A stretch of 64,000 nt of DNA from Granulicella sp. S190 (GTDB taxonomy: Bacteria > Acidobacteriota > Terriglobia > Terriglobales > Acidobacteriaceae), in the NCBI RefSeq assembly GCF_009766095.1, contig NZ_LMUD01000047.1, forward strand, positions 62,001 to 126,000. The letters are read 5' to 3'. Each line of letters opens with the position of its first letter. The first letter of the stretch is position 1. The notes under the pieces are model-generated. The model did no database searches. It was not told where the DNA came from and saw only the letters and a list, made by a program, of their open reading frames with translations. The position numbers and the translations under genes are program-made. Below are positions 51,331 through 59,509 of the stretch, piece after piece.

Positions 51331-53211
51331 CTACTGCGCATGCAGCGTAAACGCCTGCGCATTCGTTCCATTGCACGCATACTGATCCAGAACCACGTTG
51401 TTGGCCTTGGACGCGCTCGGCACATCGAGACAGCTTCCGCTGTTCCGCGCCACGAACTTCCAGTTGCCATTACCCAGCGAGACTGGCATCCACTGCTGGT
51501 TCGTCCCTTGTGACCACAGGTACGTCTGGATCGGCACGCCATTTCCAGTGGCGCCCGCTCCGCCCGTGATGTCCCACACCTCCTCGTTCGAGGCTCCGCC
51601 CTTCGACACCAGCCGGAAGTACCCGCTGTCGGTCGGCACAAACTGCCACTCCTGGTTCGTCTGGCCGCTCCCACAGGTGTACTGCTGTACCGCCGTTCCA
51701 TTCGTCGTGCCGAAGCTCGCAGCATCGACGCACAGCCCGCTGTTCACGTTGACGATCGTGTAGTACGCCGTCGAAGAGATCGGAATCCCGTTGGTCCCCT
51801 GCCACTTGAAGGTGGCGAAGCTTCCAGCGGTCATCGTGTAGTCCACATTCTGGTTGTTCCAGTTGATCGTGACGGTCGAGGTGTTCGACGAGTCGTTATA
51901 GGCAATCACCGCGATCGTGCCATCCGGGTTGCGGAACGCCACATCAAGAATCCCGCCATTCGCCTGCGAGTTCGTATTGATGTTCAGCGCACCGGGCACC
52001 ACGAACTTGCCGATATGGCCCATCGCATAGTACTCCGGGCTGGGCGTGACTGCGCCAGTGGAAGTGTTGACGTTCACCACCCCCAGGCAGTTCTGGCACA
52101 CGCCCGAGTTCAGCGTCGGCCCATCGCTCTGGTTCAACGCAACGTTCCAGAAGATGATCGACCGTGCTGTATTGCGCGGCGCCCCGATGATTAGCTGCTC
52201 CGCGTCCTGTTGCAGGTTCTGGCTAAAGCTCTGCGCCGAGATCCGCGTGCACTCCGTCATCCACGTATCTTTGTTCGTCGCATTGCGTACCGTAGCCTCG
52301 GCCGTTACAGTGCCTTCGTAGCAATGAAAGGCAGAACCGGCAACATACGATGAGGCAGCCACCTGCTCCGGATAACTGGTGTTGTTCCAGTTATGGTCGT
52401 AGCCGAAGATCTTCACCGCTGAGCTCAAACCCGCACTCTGCAACGCAGGCCCGAGATTCGCATTGATGAACCCAGCTTCGTCCGCCTGCAGCAGCGACTC
52501 CGACGGGTAGACCGAGGTGCTGTTCAAAGGTTCATTCTGCACCGAAAGCGCATAGATAGGGACATTCTGCGCCTGGTACGCCTGCACGTACTTCACAAAA
52601 TACTGCGCCAGCGTATTCGAGTAATCGGTGTGATCGAAGTTTCCTCCATCCACGCTGTCGTTGGTCTTCATCCACGCCGGTGGGCTCCACGGGTTCGACA
52701 TTACGCGCACCGAAGGGTTGATCCCCTGTGCCTGTTTGATCAAAGGGATGATGTGCTGCAGATCGTGGCTGATCGAAAAATTATTCAGGTTCGGGTCAGG
52801 GCTGTTGCCGTTGTCATCGAAGGTGTAATAGCCCGAAGCCGTGAAGTCCGAAGCACCCATCGGGTCGCGTATAAAGTTCAGCCCGATTCCGCTGGTCTGC
52901 GAGAAGAGACTTTGCATCAACGACGTCTGCGCGGAAGAGCTGAGTGAACTGATCACGCTCGCTGCGGAGTCGGTCATCGCCGCGCCAACTCCATCCCACG
53001 TCTGATAGGTCTGCGCATCGTTGACGTTGATCGTGAAGGAGCCGTTGCCGCCCGTGCCAAAGGTGATATTGCTCTGTGGAGCAAGCAGCTTCGACTGGTC
53101 TGCGCTTGTGACAGTGACAGATACCGTCTGTGCGGGAAGCAACCCCGCCTGCAAAACAAATGCCGCGAAGAGAAACCGTGTAGCTGAAAGTAAACCGTTG
53201 CCTTTAGTCAT
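51331..53211 (-). CDS. Secreted GH30-family glycoside hydrolase with ricin-type lectin domain
   Basis: A 626-residue secreted enzyme with a signal peptide (TRFLFAAFVLQAGLLPAQT) and a strong AGGAGGAAG Shine-Dalgarno. The catalytic barrel shows WDGVGAAMTDSAASVI, VMSNPWSPPAWMKTND, the acid/base in ALSVQNEPLN, and the probable nucleophile Glu in TWMTECTRI. The GH30 side beta-domain follows (YYAMGHIGKFV). From about residue 480 there is a CBM13/ricin-B lectin with repeated QxW motifs (NQEWQF, NQQWMP). Family members cleave glucosylceramide, beta-1,6-glucan or xylan; the substrate is unknown. A terminator separates it from the upstream lipoprotein gene. Confidence 0.87.
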   Translation of the reverse strand: MTKGNGLLSATRFLFAAFVLQAGLLPAQTVSVTVTSADQSKLLAPQSNITFGTGGNGSFTINVNDAQTYQTWDGVGAAMTDSAASVISSLSSSAQTSLMQSLFSQTSGIGLNFIRDPMGASDFTASGYYTFDDNGNSPDPNLNNFSISHDLQHIIPLIKQAQGINPSVRVMSNPWSPPAWMKTNDSVDGGNFDHTDYSNTLAQYFVKYVQAYQAQNVPIYALSVQNEPLNSTSVYPSESLLQADEAGFINANLGPALQSAGLSSAVKIFGYDHNWNNTSYPEQVAASSYVAGSAFHCYEGTVTAEATVRNATNKDTWMTECTRISAQSFSQNLQQDAEQLIIGAPRNTARSIIFWNVALNQSDGPTLNSGVCQNCLGVVNVNTSTGAVTPSPEYYAMGHIGKFVVPGALNINTNSQANGGILDVAFRNPDGTIAVIAYNDSSNTSTVTINWNNQNVDYTMTAGSFATFKWQGTNGIPISSTAYYTIVNVNSGLCVDAASFGTTNGTAVQQYTCGSGQTNQEWQFVPTDSGYFRLVSKGGASNEEVWDITGGAGATGNGVPIQTYLWSQGTNQQWMPVSLGNGNWKFVARNSGSCLDVPSASKANNVVLDQYACNGTNAQAFTLHAQ

Positions 53212-53482
53212 TCTTCCTCCTGAATAGCTGCAAAGTTGACGAGCCGTAGTGCGCTAAGCAGAGCGCGGCGTCTGGCAACTCAGAGGATTCAGGAGAAAGA
53301 AACAAAGAAATCAAGCCTAGTGAAGCGTTTGTCTTGAAGGTTGCGTTGTGCCGCTCTTCGTTAGCCAGAGGACAGTAGACGGGAACAGCGATGGTTGTCA
53401 ACCCACAAAAACTTCAGGAGTCAAACCTGCATCTCGCAGGCGGCTTCATCCTCTCTTGCAGAGGCTGATACCGTCTGGCAAA

Positions 53483-53522
53483 AAGAGAAGGCCACGACCC
53501 ATTTGAGATCGTGACCTCTCTT
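53483..53522 (-). terminator. Terminator downstream of the PQQ/Ig lipoprotein gene
   Basis: Read on the minus strand: AAGAGAGGTCACGA (53522-53509) pairs with TCGTGGCCTTCTCTT (53497-53483) with one bulged base and one G-U pair, followed by TTTGCC. It follows the lipoprotein stop at 53573 by about 50 bp. The rest of the 53212-53572 gap holds only the upstream region of the GH30 gene; I see nothing else in it. Confidence 0.65.
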
Positions 53523-53572
53523 ACTTTCGCTACAGCGGACTGGAATGCCAAATCGCCTCGGCGCGAAACCTC

Positions 53573-56179
53573 TTACGGCAGCAAGCCAAACACTGCCACC
53601 CCAGTCTGCGTTCCCACATACACCTTGCCGTTCACTATCATCGGCGTGATGAACTTGTTCCCATTGCCGAATGCATCTCGACCGCCCGTCGCCTGACCGG
53701 TGTTATACAGCTCATGGCTCAGGTCACTGGCGTCATAAGCATGCAGAACTCCACGGCTCCCAAGGCCCGACTCCAGCGTCCACACAATCCCATTCTGCGT
53801 TCCATTCGCCGAGATCCCAGGCGAAGTTCCGGGATACGGAAAGGTGTTCGCCGACTGGCTCGACGGTGTAGTACCCAACTGTGCATTCACCAGCGAAAAC
53901 GCCTTCAGCGAAGCGCTCACTGGCCCGTAGTAGATCGTGCCGTTGAAGTAGGCGGGAGTGGAGAAAACCGTACCACCCAACTGGCCGTTTATCTGCTGGT
54001 AAAGGTTGCTGTCCTGGGGATTGCTCGCCGGATTGAACTTGCCCATATTGTCCCGGTTGGCCAGGTAGATATTTTGGTCCTTGCCCGCGCCCACGATCAG
54101 GTGCTGCACATCTCCATGCGCATCCGTCTGGTCAGGCAGCAGCAGCTCGCCCCCCGACCCTAAGTCGAGATCGCCATTCGACTCCGTCTTCGTGTTGTAC
54201 ATCTCGAAGTAGTCGGCCACTGCCAGCTGCCCGTTGGTCGACAGCTTCAACATTGCGTTGCCGTAGTCACCCTTTGCAGGGAAGCCGTTCGTGTCGAAGG
54301 TCGTGTCGAAGGTACCGTTCGCATCCAGTAAGTAGATATTCCCGCTGCTGTCTGCAGCCAGCCCATCGCCGCTCATCCAGATCGAACCCTCCTGGCCATT
54401 CGGCGTCACATTCAACACCTGCGTCTGTTGCAGTGTCGACTCGCTATATCCCATCACCCATCCCGTATAAAGTCCGTTATCGCAATGGGACGTCCACCCC
54501 ATGTAGATCGCTCCATTGGCCAGCAAGAGAGCCGCACGCTCTGCATACTGCGACGGATCGAAGACCACTATCCCGTTCTGCGTGTTGTCGCCCAGCCCTG
54601 GATAGCTCGCCGTAATCTCCGTCGGACTACCGCTAATCTCCGCGCCCGTCGTTACATCCAGCGCATGCAGCCTCTGGTGATAACTTCCTCCGCCATCCTT
54701 GCTCATCCCCACCGCGAACAGCGTCCCATTCGGCCCTTGTGCGCGGTCGATCACCGGCGTTGAAGTAATTCCGATCTCTGGCGAAATCTGGCCGCACCCG
54801 TGATCGTCGCTCGGCGTCTCGCCGTTCCCGATCACAGAGACCTGCCAAAGCTGAACACCGCTGTCGGCATCGAACGCATACACGCTGCCGTGTTCGGTGG
54901 CCACGTACAACACGTTATGGAGCTGGCCGCCGATCGGCACATTCGCAAGATAGAGCGGCTCCGCATCCACCTTGCCGTCCACTGTATCGAACCCAATCTT
55001 CCCAAACAGTGTCGAGTTCACGTTCGTCAGCGTCAGAATCGTCTCCTTCGCATTCAAACCATCCCGCGCCACATCGTAATGATAGGTAGTCACGTCCGGC
55101 GCCGCTGTCGTCGCAGCAGCCTGCACCGTCAACTCTAGAGTCACCGAATGATCCAGCCCCGCGGACGTCCCCGCGAACACCACCGTCGAGCTGCTCTGTG
55201 CTGCCGTCAACGCTGCCGTCAGCGTCGTACTCTGCGTCACACCCGGAGCCAGCGTCAACGTCGTAGGATTCGCAGTCACTCCACTCGGAAGCCCCGTAAT
55301 CGTGATCGCCACCGTCCCGCTGAACGCATTGACTCCGTTCGCCGTAAGATTCACCGCCATCCCAGCTCCACCGGCCACCAGCGTCAGTGGAGTCGGCGAA
55401 AGCGTCAGCGTGTAATCAGGCTGCGGCCCCGCAATCGTCAGCGCCACGGTAGCCGAGTGGCTCAGCGCCCCCGAAGTCCCAGTCAATGTCAGCGTAGCCG
55501 CGCCCGCAGCCACGCCCGGCGCCGCAACCAGCGTCACATGCTGTGCTGTCCCCGGAGTCAGGCTCAGCGTCGCCGGCTCTGCGGTCACTCCCGTTGGCAG
55601 ACCCGAGATCGCAACCGACACTGCCCCCGCAAACGAGTTCGTCGGAACCGCATTCACACTAATCTGCTGTGTCGCCCCGCCCGACACCAGCGTAAGCGAG
55701 CCCGGCATCACCGCCAGCGAAAAATCAGCTCCCGGAGGATTTGTAGCCGCAGCCACCGTCACCGCGACCGAAGTCGTGTGACTCAGCGTGCTCGAAACCC
55801 CATTAATCACCACTGTCGAAGCCCCCGCCGCCACACCCGCACCGGCGGTCAGGGTAACGCTCTGCGCCGTCCCCGGAGTCAGGCTCAACATCGCCGGCTG
55901 TGCCGTCACGCCCGGCGGCAGGCCGGAAAGATCCACCGTCACCATCCCCGTAAACCCGCCCGACGGTGTAGCCGTCACACTCACCTGCTGTCCCTCACCA
56001 CCAGGGGAGAGCGTCAAACTCGCAGGCGTAGCCGCCAGCGTAAAGTCCCCCACAACCGAAGGCGTACCCACCGTGCTGCCCGTATCCGTGCCGCCGCCCT
56101 TGCTTCCACCGCAAGCGACCAGCCCCACGCAAACCAGCAAACTCACGCACCCCGCCAATGCCTTCTTGCAGAAACTCAT
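53573..56179 (-). CDS. Lipoprotein with three Ig-like repeats and a PQQ-type beta-propeller
   Basis: About 868 residues from ATG 56179 (GGGGGA upstream; a frame to 56248 exists but puts the signal peptide inside). Lipobox: CVSLLVCVGLVACGGSKGGG with the acylated Cys at residue 23. Residues about 50-370 hold three tandem Ig-like domains of about 100 residues, each starting D-F/Y-x-L and containing a GLPxGVTAxP block (GLPPGVTAQP, GLPTGVTAEP, GLPSGVTANP). The remainder resembles a quinoprotein-like propeller (VLYVATEHGSVYAFDADSGV, GTPSQ-type strands). Probably surface-exposed, for adhesion or polymer binding. Enzyme activity is not shown. Confidence 0.8.
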   Translation of the reverse strand: MSFCKKALAGCVSLLVCVGLVACGGSKGGGTDTGSTVGTPSVVGDFTLAATPASLTLSPGGEGQQVSVTATPSGGFTGMVTVDLSGLPPGVTAQPAMLSLTPGTAQSVTLTAGAGVAAGASTVVINGVSSTLSHTTSVAVTVAAATNPPGADFSLAVMPGSLTLVSGGATQQISVNAVPTNSFAGAVSVAISGLPTGVTAEPATLSLTPGTAQHVTLVAAPGVAAGAATLTLTGTSGALSHSATVALTIAGPQPDYTLTLSPTPLTLVAGGAGMAVNLTANGVNAFSGTVAITITGLPSGVTANPTTLTLAPGVTQSTTLTAALTAAQSSSTVVFAGTSAGLDHSVTLELTVQAAATTAAPDVTTYHYDVARDGLNAKETILTLTNVNSTLFGKIGFDTVDGKVDAEPLYLANVPIGGQLHNVLYVATEHGSVYAFDADSGVQLWQVSVIGNGETPSDDHGCGQISPEIGITSTPVIDRAQGPNGTLFAVGMSKDGGGSYHQRLHALDVTTGAEISGSPTEITASYPGLGDNTQNGIVVFDPSQYAERAALLLANGAIYMGWTSHCDNGLYTGWVMGYSESTLQQTQVLNVTPNGQEGSIWMSGDGLAADSSGNIYLLDANGTFDTTFDTNGFPAKGDYGNAMLKLSTNGQLAVADYFEMYNTKTESNGDLDLGSGGELLLPDQTDAHGDVQHLIVGAGKDQNIYLANRDNMGKFNPASNPQDSNLYQQINGQLGGTVFSTPAYFNGTIYYGPVSASLKAFSLVNAQLGTTPSSQSANTFPYPGTSPGISANGTQNGIVWTLESGLGSRGVLHAYDASDLSHELYNTGQATGGRDAFGNGNKFITPMIVNGKVYVGTQTGVAVFGLLP

Positions 56180-56388
56180 CTCGCGTCCCCCGGTTGTTTT
56201 TACAGAAAAAGACAGAGTCTCTGCGTTCCGTGCGCTGTCTGCTCTCAACTTACGTTAAACGTCACCGGTTTTGCTATGGATTCTAAGTTGTAGTCCTCCC
56301 CCAATCGAATCTCTAATCCACGCGCGTCAGCCCCTCGCGCCACACGCAAAGGGGCTGAACGCACCGCTCCATCTATCTTTCCTGCAGC

Positions 56389-57201
56389 TTAGGCGCGTAC
56401 GCCGTACCGCTTGGCCGCATGTTTATGCGAAAGGTTCGGCCCCAGCGCAACCCGCGCCGCATCGAACCTCTCCCAGTCCGCAACCTCTGGCAGCGCCGGA
56501 ATCGTCACCAGCTCGCCGCGATCAAACCCCGCCAGCGAAGCATCCACCATCTCCTCCGAGCTCATCACAATCTGCTCAGGCAGATTCTGATGGCCGCCAA
56601 TCCCCGCCCGGTCCCAGAACTCCGACGCCGTCGCCCCCGGCAACACCGCCTGCACCTGGATCCCCTTACCGCCAACCTCCTTGTGCAGCGACTGCGTCAG
56701 GTTCAACACGTACGCCTTCGTTCCGCTGTACACGCCATTCAGCATCTCCGGAGCCACCGCAACGATCGACGAGATATTGATGATCGCGCCCTTGCCCCTC
56801 GCTAGAAGTCCCGGTACCGCCGCATACGTCAGCCGCGTCAGCGCCGTTACATTCAGCTCAATCATGTTCTCCAGCTCATCGATCTTCGAGTCCACCAGCG
56901 AAGCCGTCCCGCCAAAGCCTGCATTGTTCACCAGCGTCGTAATCGACCCGTCCGACCGCAGACGCTCCTCAATCCTGCGCAGATCGGCCTTGTTCGTCAG
57001 ATCGGCAGCCAGCGCCTCGACCGCACGCCCGGTAGCCGCGCTCAGCGAAGTCGCAAGCTCATTGAGCTTATTGCCATTGCGCGCCACCAGAATCAGGTCG
57101 TAGCCGCGCCGTGCCAAACGATCCGCGTAAACAGCACCGATTCCTGTCGATGCGCCAGTGATAAGTGCAGTGCCTTTGGGGGAAGTAGCTGAAGTTGTCA
57201 T
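56389..57201 (-). CDS. Short-chain dehydrogenase/reductase
   Basis: A 270-residue Rossmann-fold SDR. Cofactor motif TGASTGIGAVYADRLARRG near the N-terminus, NNAGFGGTAS in the middle, and the catalytic Ser and Tyr-x3-Lys in INISSIVAVAPEMLNGVYSGTKAYVL (Ser...Tyr...Lys). The C-terminal region PEQIVMSSEEMVDASLAGF is typical of classical SDRs of the YqjQ type. NAD(P)H specificity and substrate are unknown. It lies on the minus strand like the TetR gene, about 1.3 kb away, with the DUF4160/DUF2442 pair between them. Confidence 0.88.
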   Translation of the reverse strand: MTTSATSPKGTALITGASTGIGAVYADRLARRGYDLILVARNGNKLNELATSLSAATGRAVEALAADLTNKADLRRIEERLRSDGSITTLVNNAGFGGTASLVDSKIDELENMIELNVTALTRLTYAAVPGLLARGKGAIINISSIVAVAPEMLNGVYSGTKAYVLNLTQSLHKEVGGKGIQVQAVLPGATASEFWDRAGIGGHQNLPEQIVMSSEEMVDASLAGFDRGELVTIPALPEVADWERFDAARVALGPNLSHKHAAKRYGVRA

Positions 57202-57335
57202 AAGAAAGTCTCCATACCTGCGAAAGATGTGAACTAAAAATCAGTTCCCTTCAATAGAGTAGACCGGTTGGTTAGTGGATTCAAAAGATTCCGCTTCTTG
57301 TAAACGCATGCCCGTTCTTCGCCCACTCCTCTTGC

Positions 57336-57749
57336 TTATCTCGTGACAACTTTTCTCGGTCGCCCGCCCAGAGACCCGTTGGCGCGAGCTGCCACCGCTT
57401 TGGGCTTGCTTCGGGAGGAGCCTCCCGCTGCACCCAGACGAGCGGCCATCCACTTGCGAGAGCCAAGGAAGCCTTCAAGAAGCGCAGGCAGGTATAGGTC
57501 AGCATCGAGTTTAGGGAAGTGGATGCCGTAGCCGGAGGGCGAGATCTCGATGGTCTCCAGTTGGGATGGCTTCGCATGCTCAAGGCCTTGCGCGTTCTTC
57601 GGCGAGAACATGATATCGAGGTTGGTGTTGAGGCTCAAGATGATGCGATCGGCCTTGCGATCGTAGCGTGCAGCCGTGGCTATAGGAGTGGAGGCTTTGC
57701 GCTCAGCGGTACGACGATTCGCCTTTTCGAGGGCGCTAGGGGTTGCCAT
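57336..57749 (-). CDS. DUF2442 protein with AT-hook-like tail
   Basis: 137 residues from ATG 57749, which has AAGGAG 5 bases upstream; a longer frame to 57845 is not needed. The DUF2442 domain is seen in YDRKADRIILSLNTNLDIMF, SQLETIEISPSGYGIHFP and LDADLYLPALLEGFLG. The C-terminus SKPKAVAARANGSLGGRPRK is basic and contains GGRPRK, an AT-hook-like sequence. It overlaps the upstream DUF4160 gene by 14 bp. DUF4160 with DUF2442 is a recurring pair proposed as toxin-antitoxin-like; this gene would be the DNA-binding partner. Confidence 0.75.
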   Translation of the reverse strand: MATPSALEKANRRTAERKASTPIATAARYDRKADRIILSLNTNLDIMFSPKNAQGLEHAKPSQLETIEISPSGYGIHFPKLDADLYLPALLEGFLGSRKWMAARLGAAGGSSRSKPKAVAARANGSLGGRPRKVVTR

Positions 57750-57984
57750 GAATCTCCTTCCAGGCGGCGCATAGCTCCGCAACGGATTTGGTGAGTGCCG
57801 CGACCATGCGAAAAATCTCGCGGGTGGAAAAGCCGAAGTTCTCACGCAGATCGACTTGGCCTTTCACGCAGTTTAGATAGAACAGCGCTTCATGCTCAGG
57901 TCCGATGACATGAACGTGTGCTGGCCGGTGATCATTCGGGTAGATCACTACTCGAAGGTTGCCAACTCTCAGGACGGTAGGCAC
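57736..57984 (-). CDS. DUF4160 protein
   Basis: 82 residues from GTG 57984. The sequence starts VLRVGNLRVVIYPNDHRPAHVHVIG, with the conserved YxND...HVHV of DUF4160, then LDLRENFGFSTREIF-like text (VDLRENFGFSTREIFRMVAA). No Shine-Dalgarno lies before the start; TATTCT (57996-57991 on the minus strand) ends 6 bp upstream, so the transcript may be leaderless. The next gene, DUF2442, overlaps by 14 bp. This pair could act as a small growth-control or toxin-antitoxin module, but function is unproven. Confidence 0.78.
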   Translation of the reverse strand: MPTVLRVGNLRVVIYPNDHRPAHVHVIGPEHEALFYLNCVKGQVDLRENFGFSTREIFRMVAALTKSVAELCAAWKEIHGNP

Positions 57985-58225
57985 AGCAGGAGAATAGCAT
58001 ATTCCTAAGCGGTTGGGTTAATCCACATCGCATGCGTCGAAAGAAGCGATTCGCGAGTGGCACAAAGGCCCAAACCGGAATCGAGAGGGAACGCACGGCA
58101 GAAGCGGCCACCAACAGGGTGGCGCATCACCCGAGCAGGTAAGGGGGAAACCGAAACGGGTCATGGAACCATAACCGAATCGCGCCATTTATCAAAACGC
58201 TAACCCGGCTAATACTGAGAAAGTT

Positions 58226-58465
58226 ATGGCACGCAGAGCTGCACGCCGCCCAGGGAACATCGGTAGCTTTTGGAGGAAGGACGCCCCGTCGGATCTTCAT
58301 GAGACGATCGCATGGATCTGGATTGGCTGGGCCTCCGCAACCTTGCTGGCATTCGTTGCCATCCATCTCTTCCACGACTGCCAAATCCTCCACACCGTCC
58401 TCAAGCACGAAACAAACCGCCTCAACCAACTCTCCCGCACCCTCAGAATCCTAAGAACCGCGTAG
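58226..58465 (+). CDS. Small single-span membrane protein, tentative
   Basis: 79 residues from ATG 58226, with GAGAAAG a few bases upstream. Basic N-terminus (MARRAARRPGNIGSFWRKDA), then one hydrophobic helix IAWIWIGWASATLLAFVAIH and a charged C-terminus. Family not recognised. The signal is a plausible Shine-Dalgarno and transmembrane helix, both weak. Located between the DUF4160 gene (57984) and the TetR stop (58491). Confidence 0.4.
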   Translation: MARRAARRPGNIGSFWRKDAPSDLHETIAWIWIGWASATLLAFVAIHLFHDCQILHTVLKHETNRLNQLSRTLRILRTA

Positions 58466-58490
58466 ATACTTGGCGTTCCGCCGCACTCGC

Positions 58491-59078
58491 TTACTTCTTC
58501 AGCAGAACATCAAACGCAAAGTGAAGAAAGTTCTCCAGCGGTGCATCACTCTTCTCCGCCTTCATCCGAATCAACGCTCCCTCATAGCTGTTTAACAAAA
58601 ACTCCGCCAGCGCATCCGGCTGCGTGGACTTCGCCAAATCCCCTCGCTCCACCGCCTCGCGCAGCACATCCGCAAGCGTCTTCTGCCAGAACCCGAAGAC
58701 CCCTTTCAGCTCCGACCGCAGCCGCGGGCTATGGTCCGCAACCTCCAGGCTCAGGCTCCCCACCAGGCACCCGCTGATCTTCCCTCGCTGTCCGAACACC
58801 AAGATCAGCTCTTCAAAGTACCGCCGCAGCCGCTTCAAAGGAGCAACCTTCCGATCTCCAAGCACGCGCTCCAACCGCTCCACCTCGCCCTTCGCATAAA
58901 GCTGAAAGACCTCCACGGCAAACTCTTCTTTACTCGGGAAGTAGTGATAGAACGAGCCCTTCGGCACCTTCGCCAGGTCAAGCACCTCCTTGACCCCGGT
59001 CGCGGTATACCCGGTTAAGCGCAGCCGCTCCAACCCCACCGCCAGCAGATGATCGCGAGTTGAAGGAGTATCGTTCAT
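58491..59078 (-). CDS. TetR-family transcriptional regulator
   Basis: A 195-residue TetR/AcrR repressor. The helix-turn-helix is STRDHLLAVGLERLRLTGYT, then GVKEVLDLAKVPKGSFYHYF and PSKEEFAVEV, a clear TetR_N pattern. The ligand domain includes CLVGSLSLEVADHSPRLRS, close to the YxaF/NemR-like branch. A candidate operator, TAGAC-N5-GTCTA, lies 13 bp upstream (59092-59106). The SDR gene at 56389 is a possible target, but no such operator is seen near it. Confidence 0.9.
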   Translation of the reverse strand: MNDTPSTRDHLLAVGLERLRLTGYTATGVKEVLDLAKVPKGSFYHYFPSKEEFAVEVFQLYAKGEVERLERVLGDRKVAPLKRLRRYFEELILVFGQRGKISGCLVGSLSLEVADHSPRLRSELKGVFGFWQKTLADVLREAVERGDLAKSTQPDALAEFLLNSYEGALIRMKAEKSDAPLENFLHFAFDVLLKK

Positions 59079-59091
59079 AAATAATCAATAA

Positions 59092-59106
59092 TAGACTGGT
59101 CGTCTA
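59092..59106. promoter_or_regulatory. Candidate TetR-type operator
   Basis: TAGAC TGGTC GTCTA, a perfect 5-bp inverted repeat with 5-nt centre, ends 13 bp upstream of the TetR gene start in an AT-rich promoter region (TAATCAATAATA). NemR/YxaF-type regulators commonly bind TAGAC-containing palindromes, so autoregulation is a reasonable inference. Confidence 0.55.
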
Positions 59107-59509
59107 GTAGGGTCAACCATCGAGAAAAAGTATGTGCAAAGAGAAAAGTCCTCAATATCCCGGCCATCCCGTATCAAATTCGGCACGAACCAACATTGTG
59201 TCAAGCCCTATCCCACCTAAACCCGCGCCAAACGGCCAGATTCGCCTGGCGCATTCATCCCCTCCAACCACGTAAAATAGAAGGGAGTACCACCTTAAGG
59301 AATGACCGCCTGGTGGTGCTCCGAAAATAACCCCTTTCTTTACAATATTTTGCGGCTAAGTCCCATGTATGGAATATTTTGCGGACACACACTCCCCGCA
59401 AACCAAACAAAAGAATAGACTTCCGTACAAAATATCCCCGACGGGTAAGGGGGGAGGGGTACTGCCCCTCGAGAATCTCAAATCTGCGTCTAAACTGTGG
59501 AATCACCAG
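59107..59509 (+). promoter_or_regulatory. Structured 5' leader/intergenic region upstream of the 59510 gene
   Basis: A 400-bp non-coding stretch with several elements. (1) An 11-bp hairpin stem, GGAGTACCACC (59284-59294) with GGTGGTGCTCC (59312-59322), one G-U pair, 17-nt loop. (2) A direct repeat AATATTTTGCGG at 59344-59355 and 59373-59384. (3) A second hairpin, GAGGGG (59454-59459) with CCCCTC (59465-59470), in a G-rich tract. I recognise no known riboswitch. The long frames on either strand here have no plausible start or codon usage. Confidence 0.5.

Noticed and set aside
55148-56293. A 381-residue + strand frame opposite the Ig-repeat lipoprotein.
   Set aside because: Arg/His/Pro-rich shadow reflecting repeats on the opposite strand.
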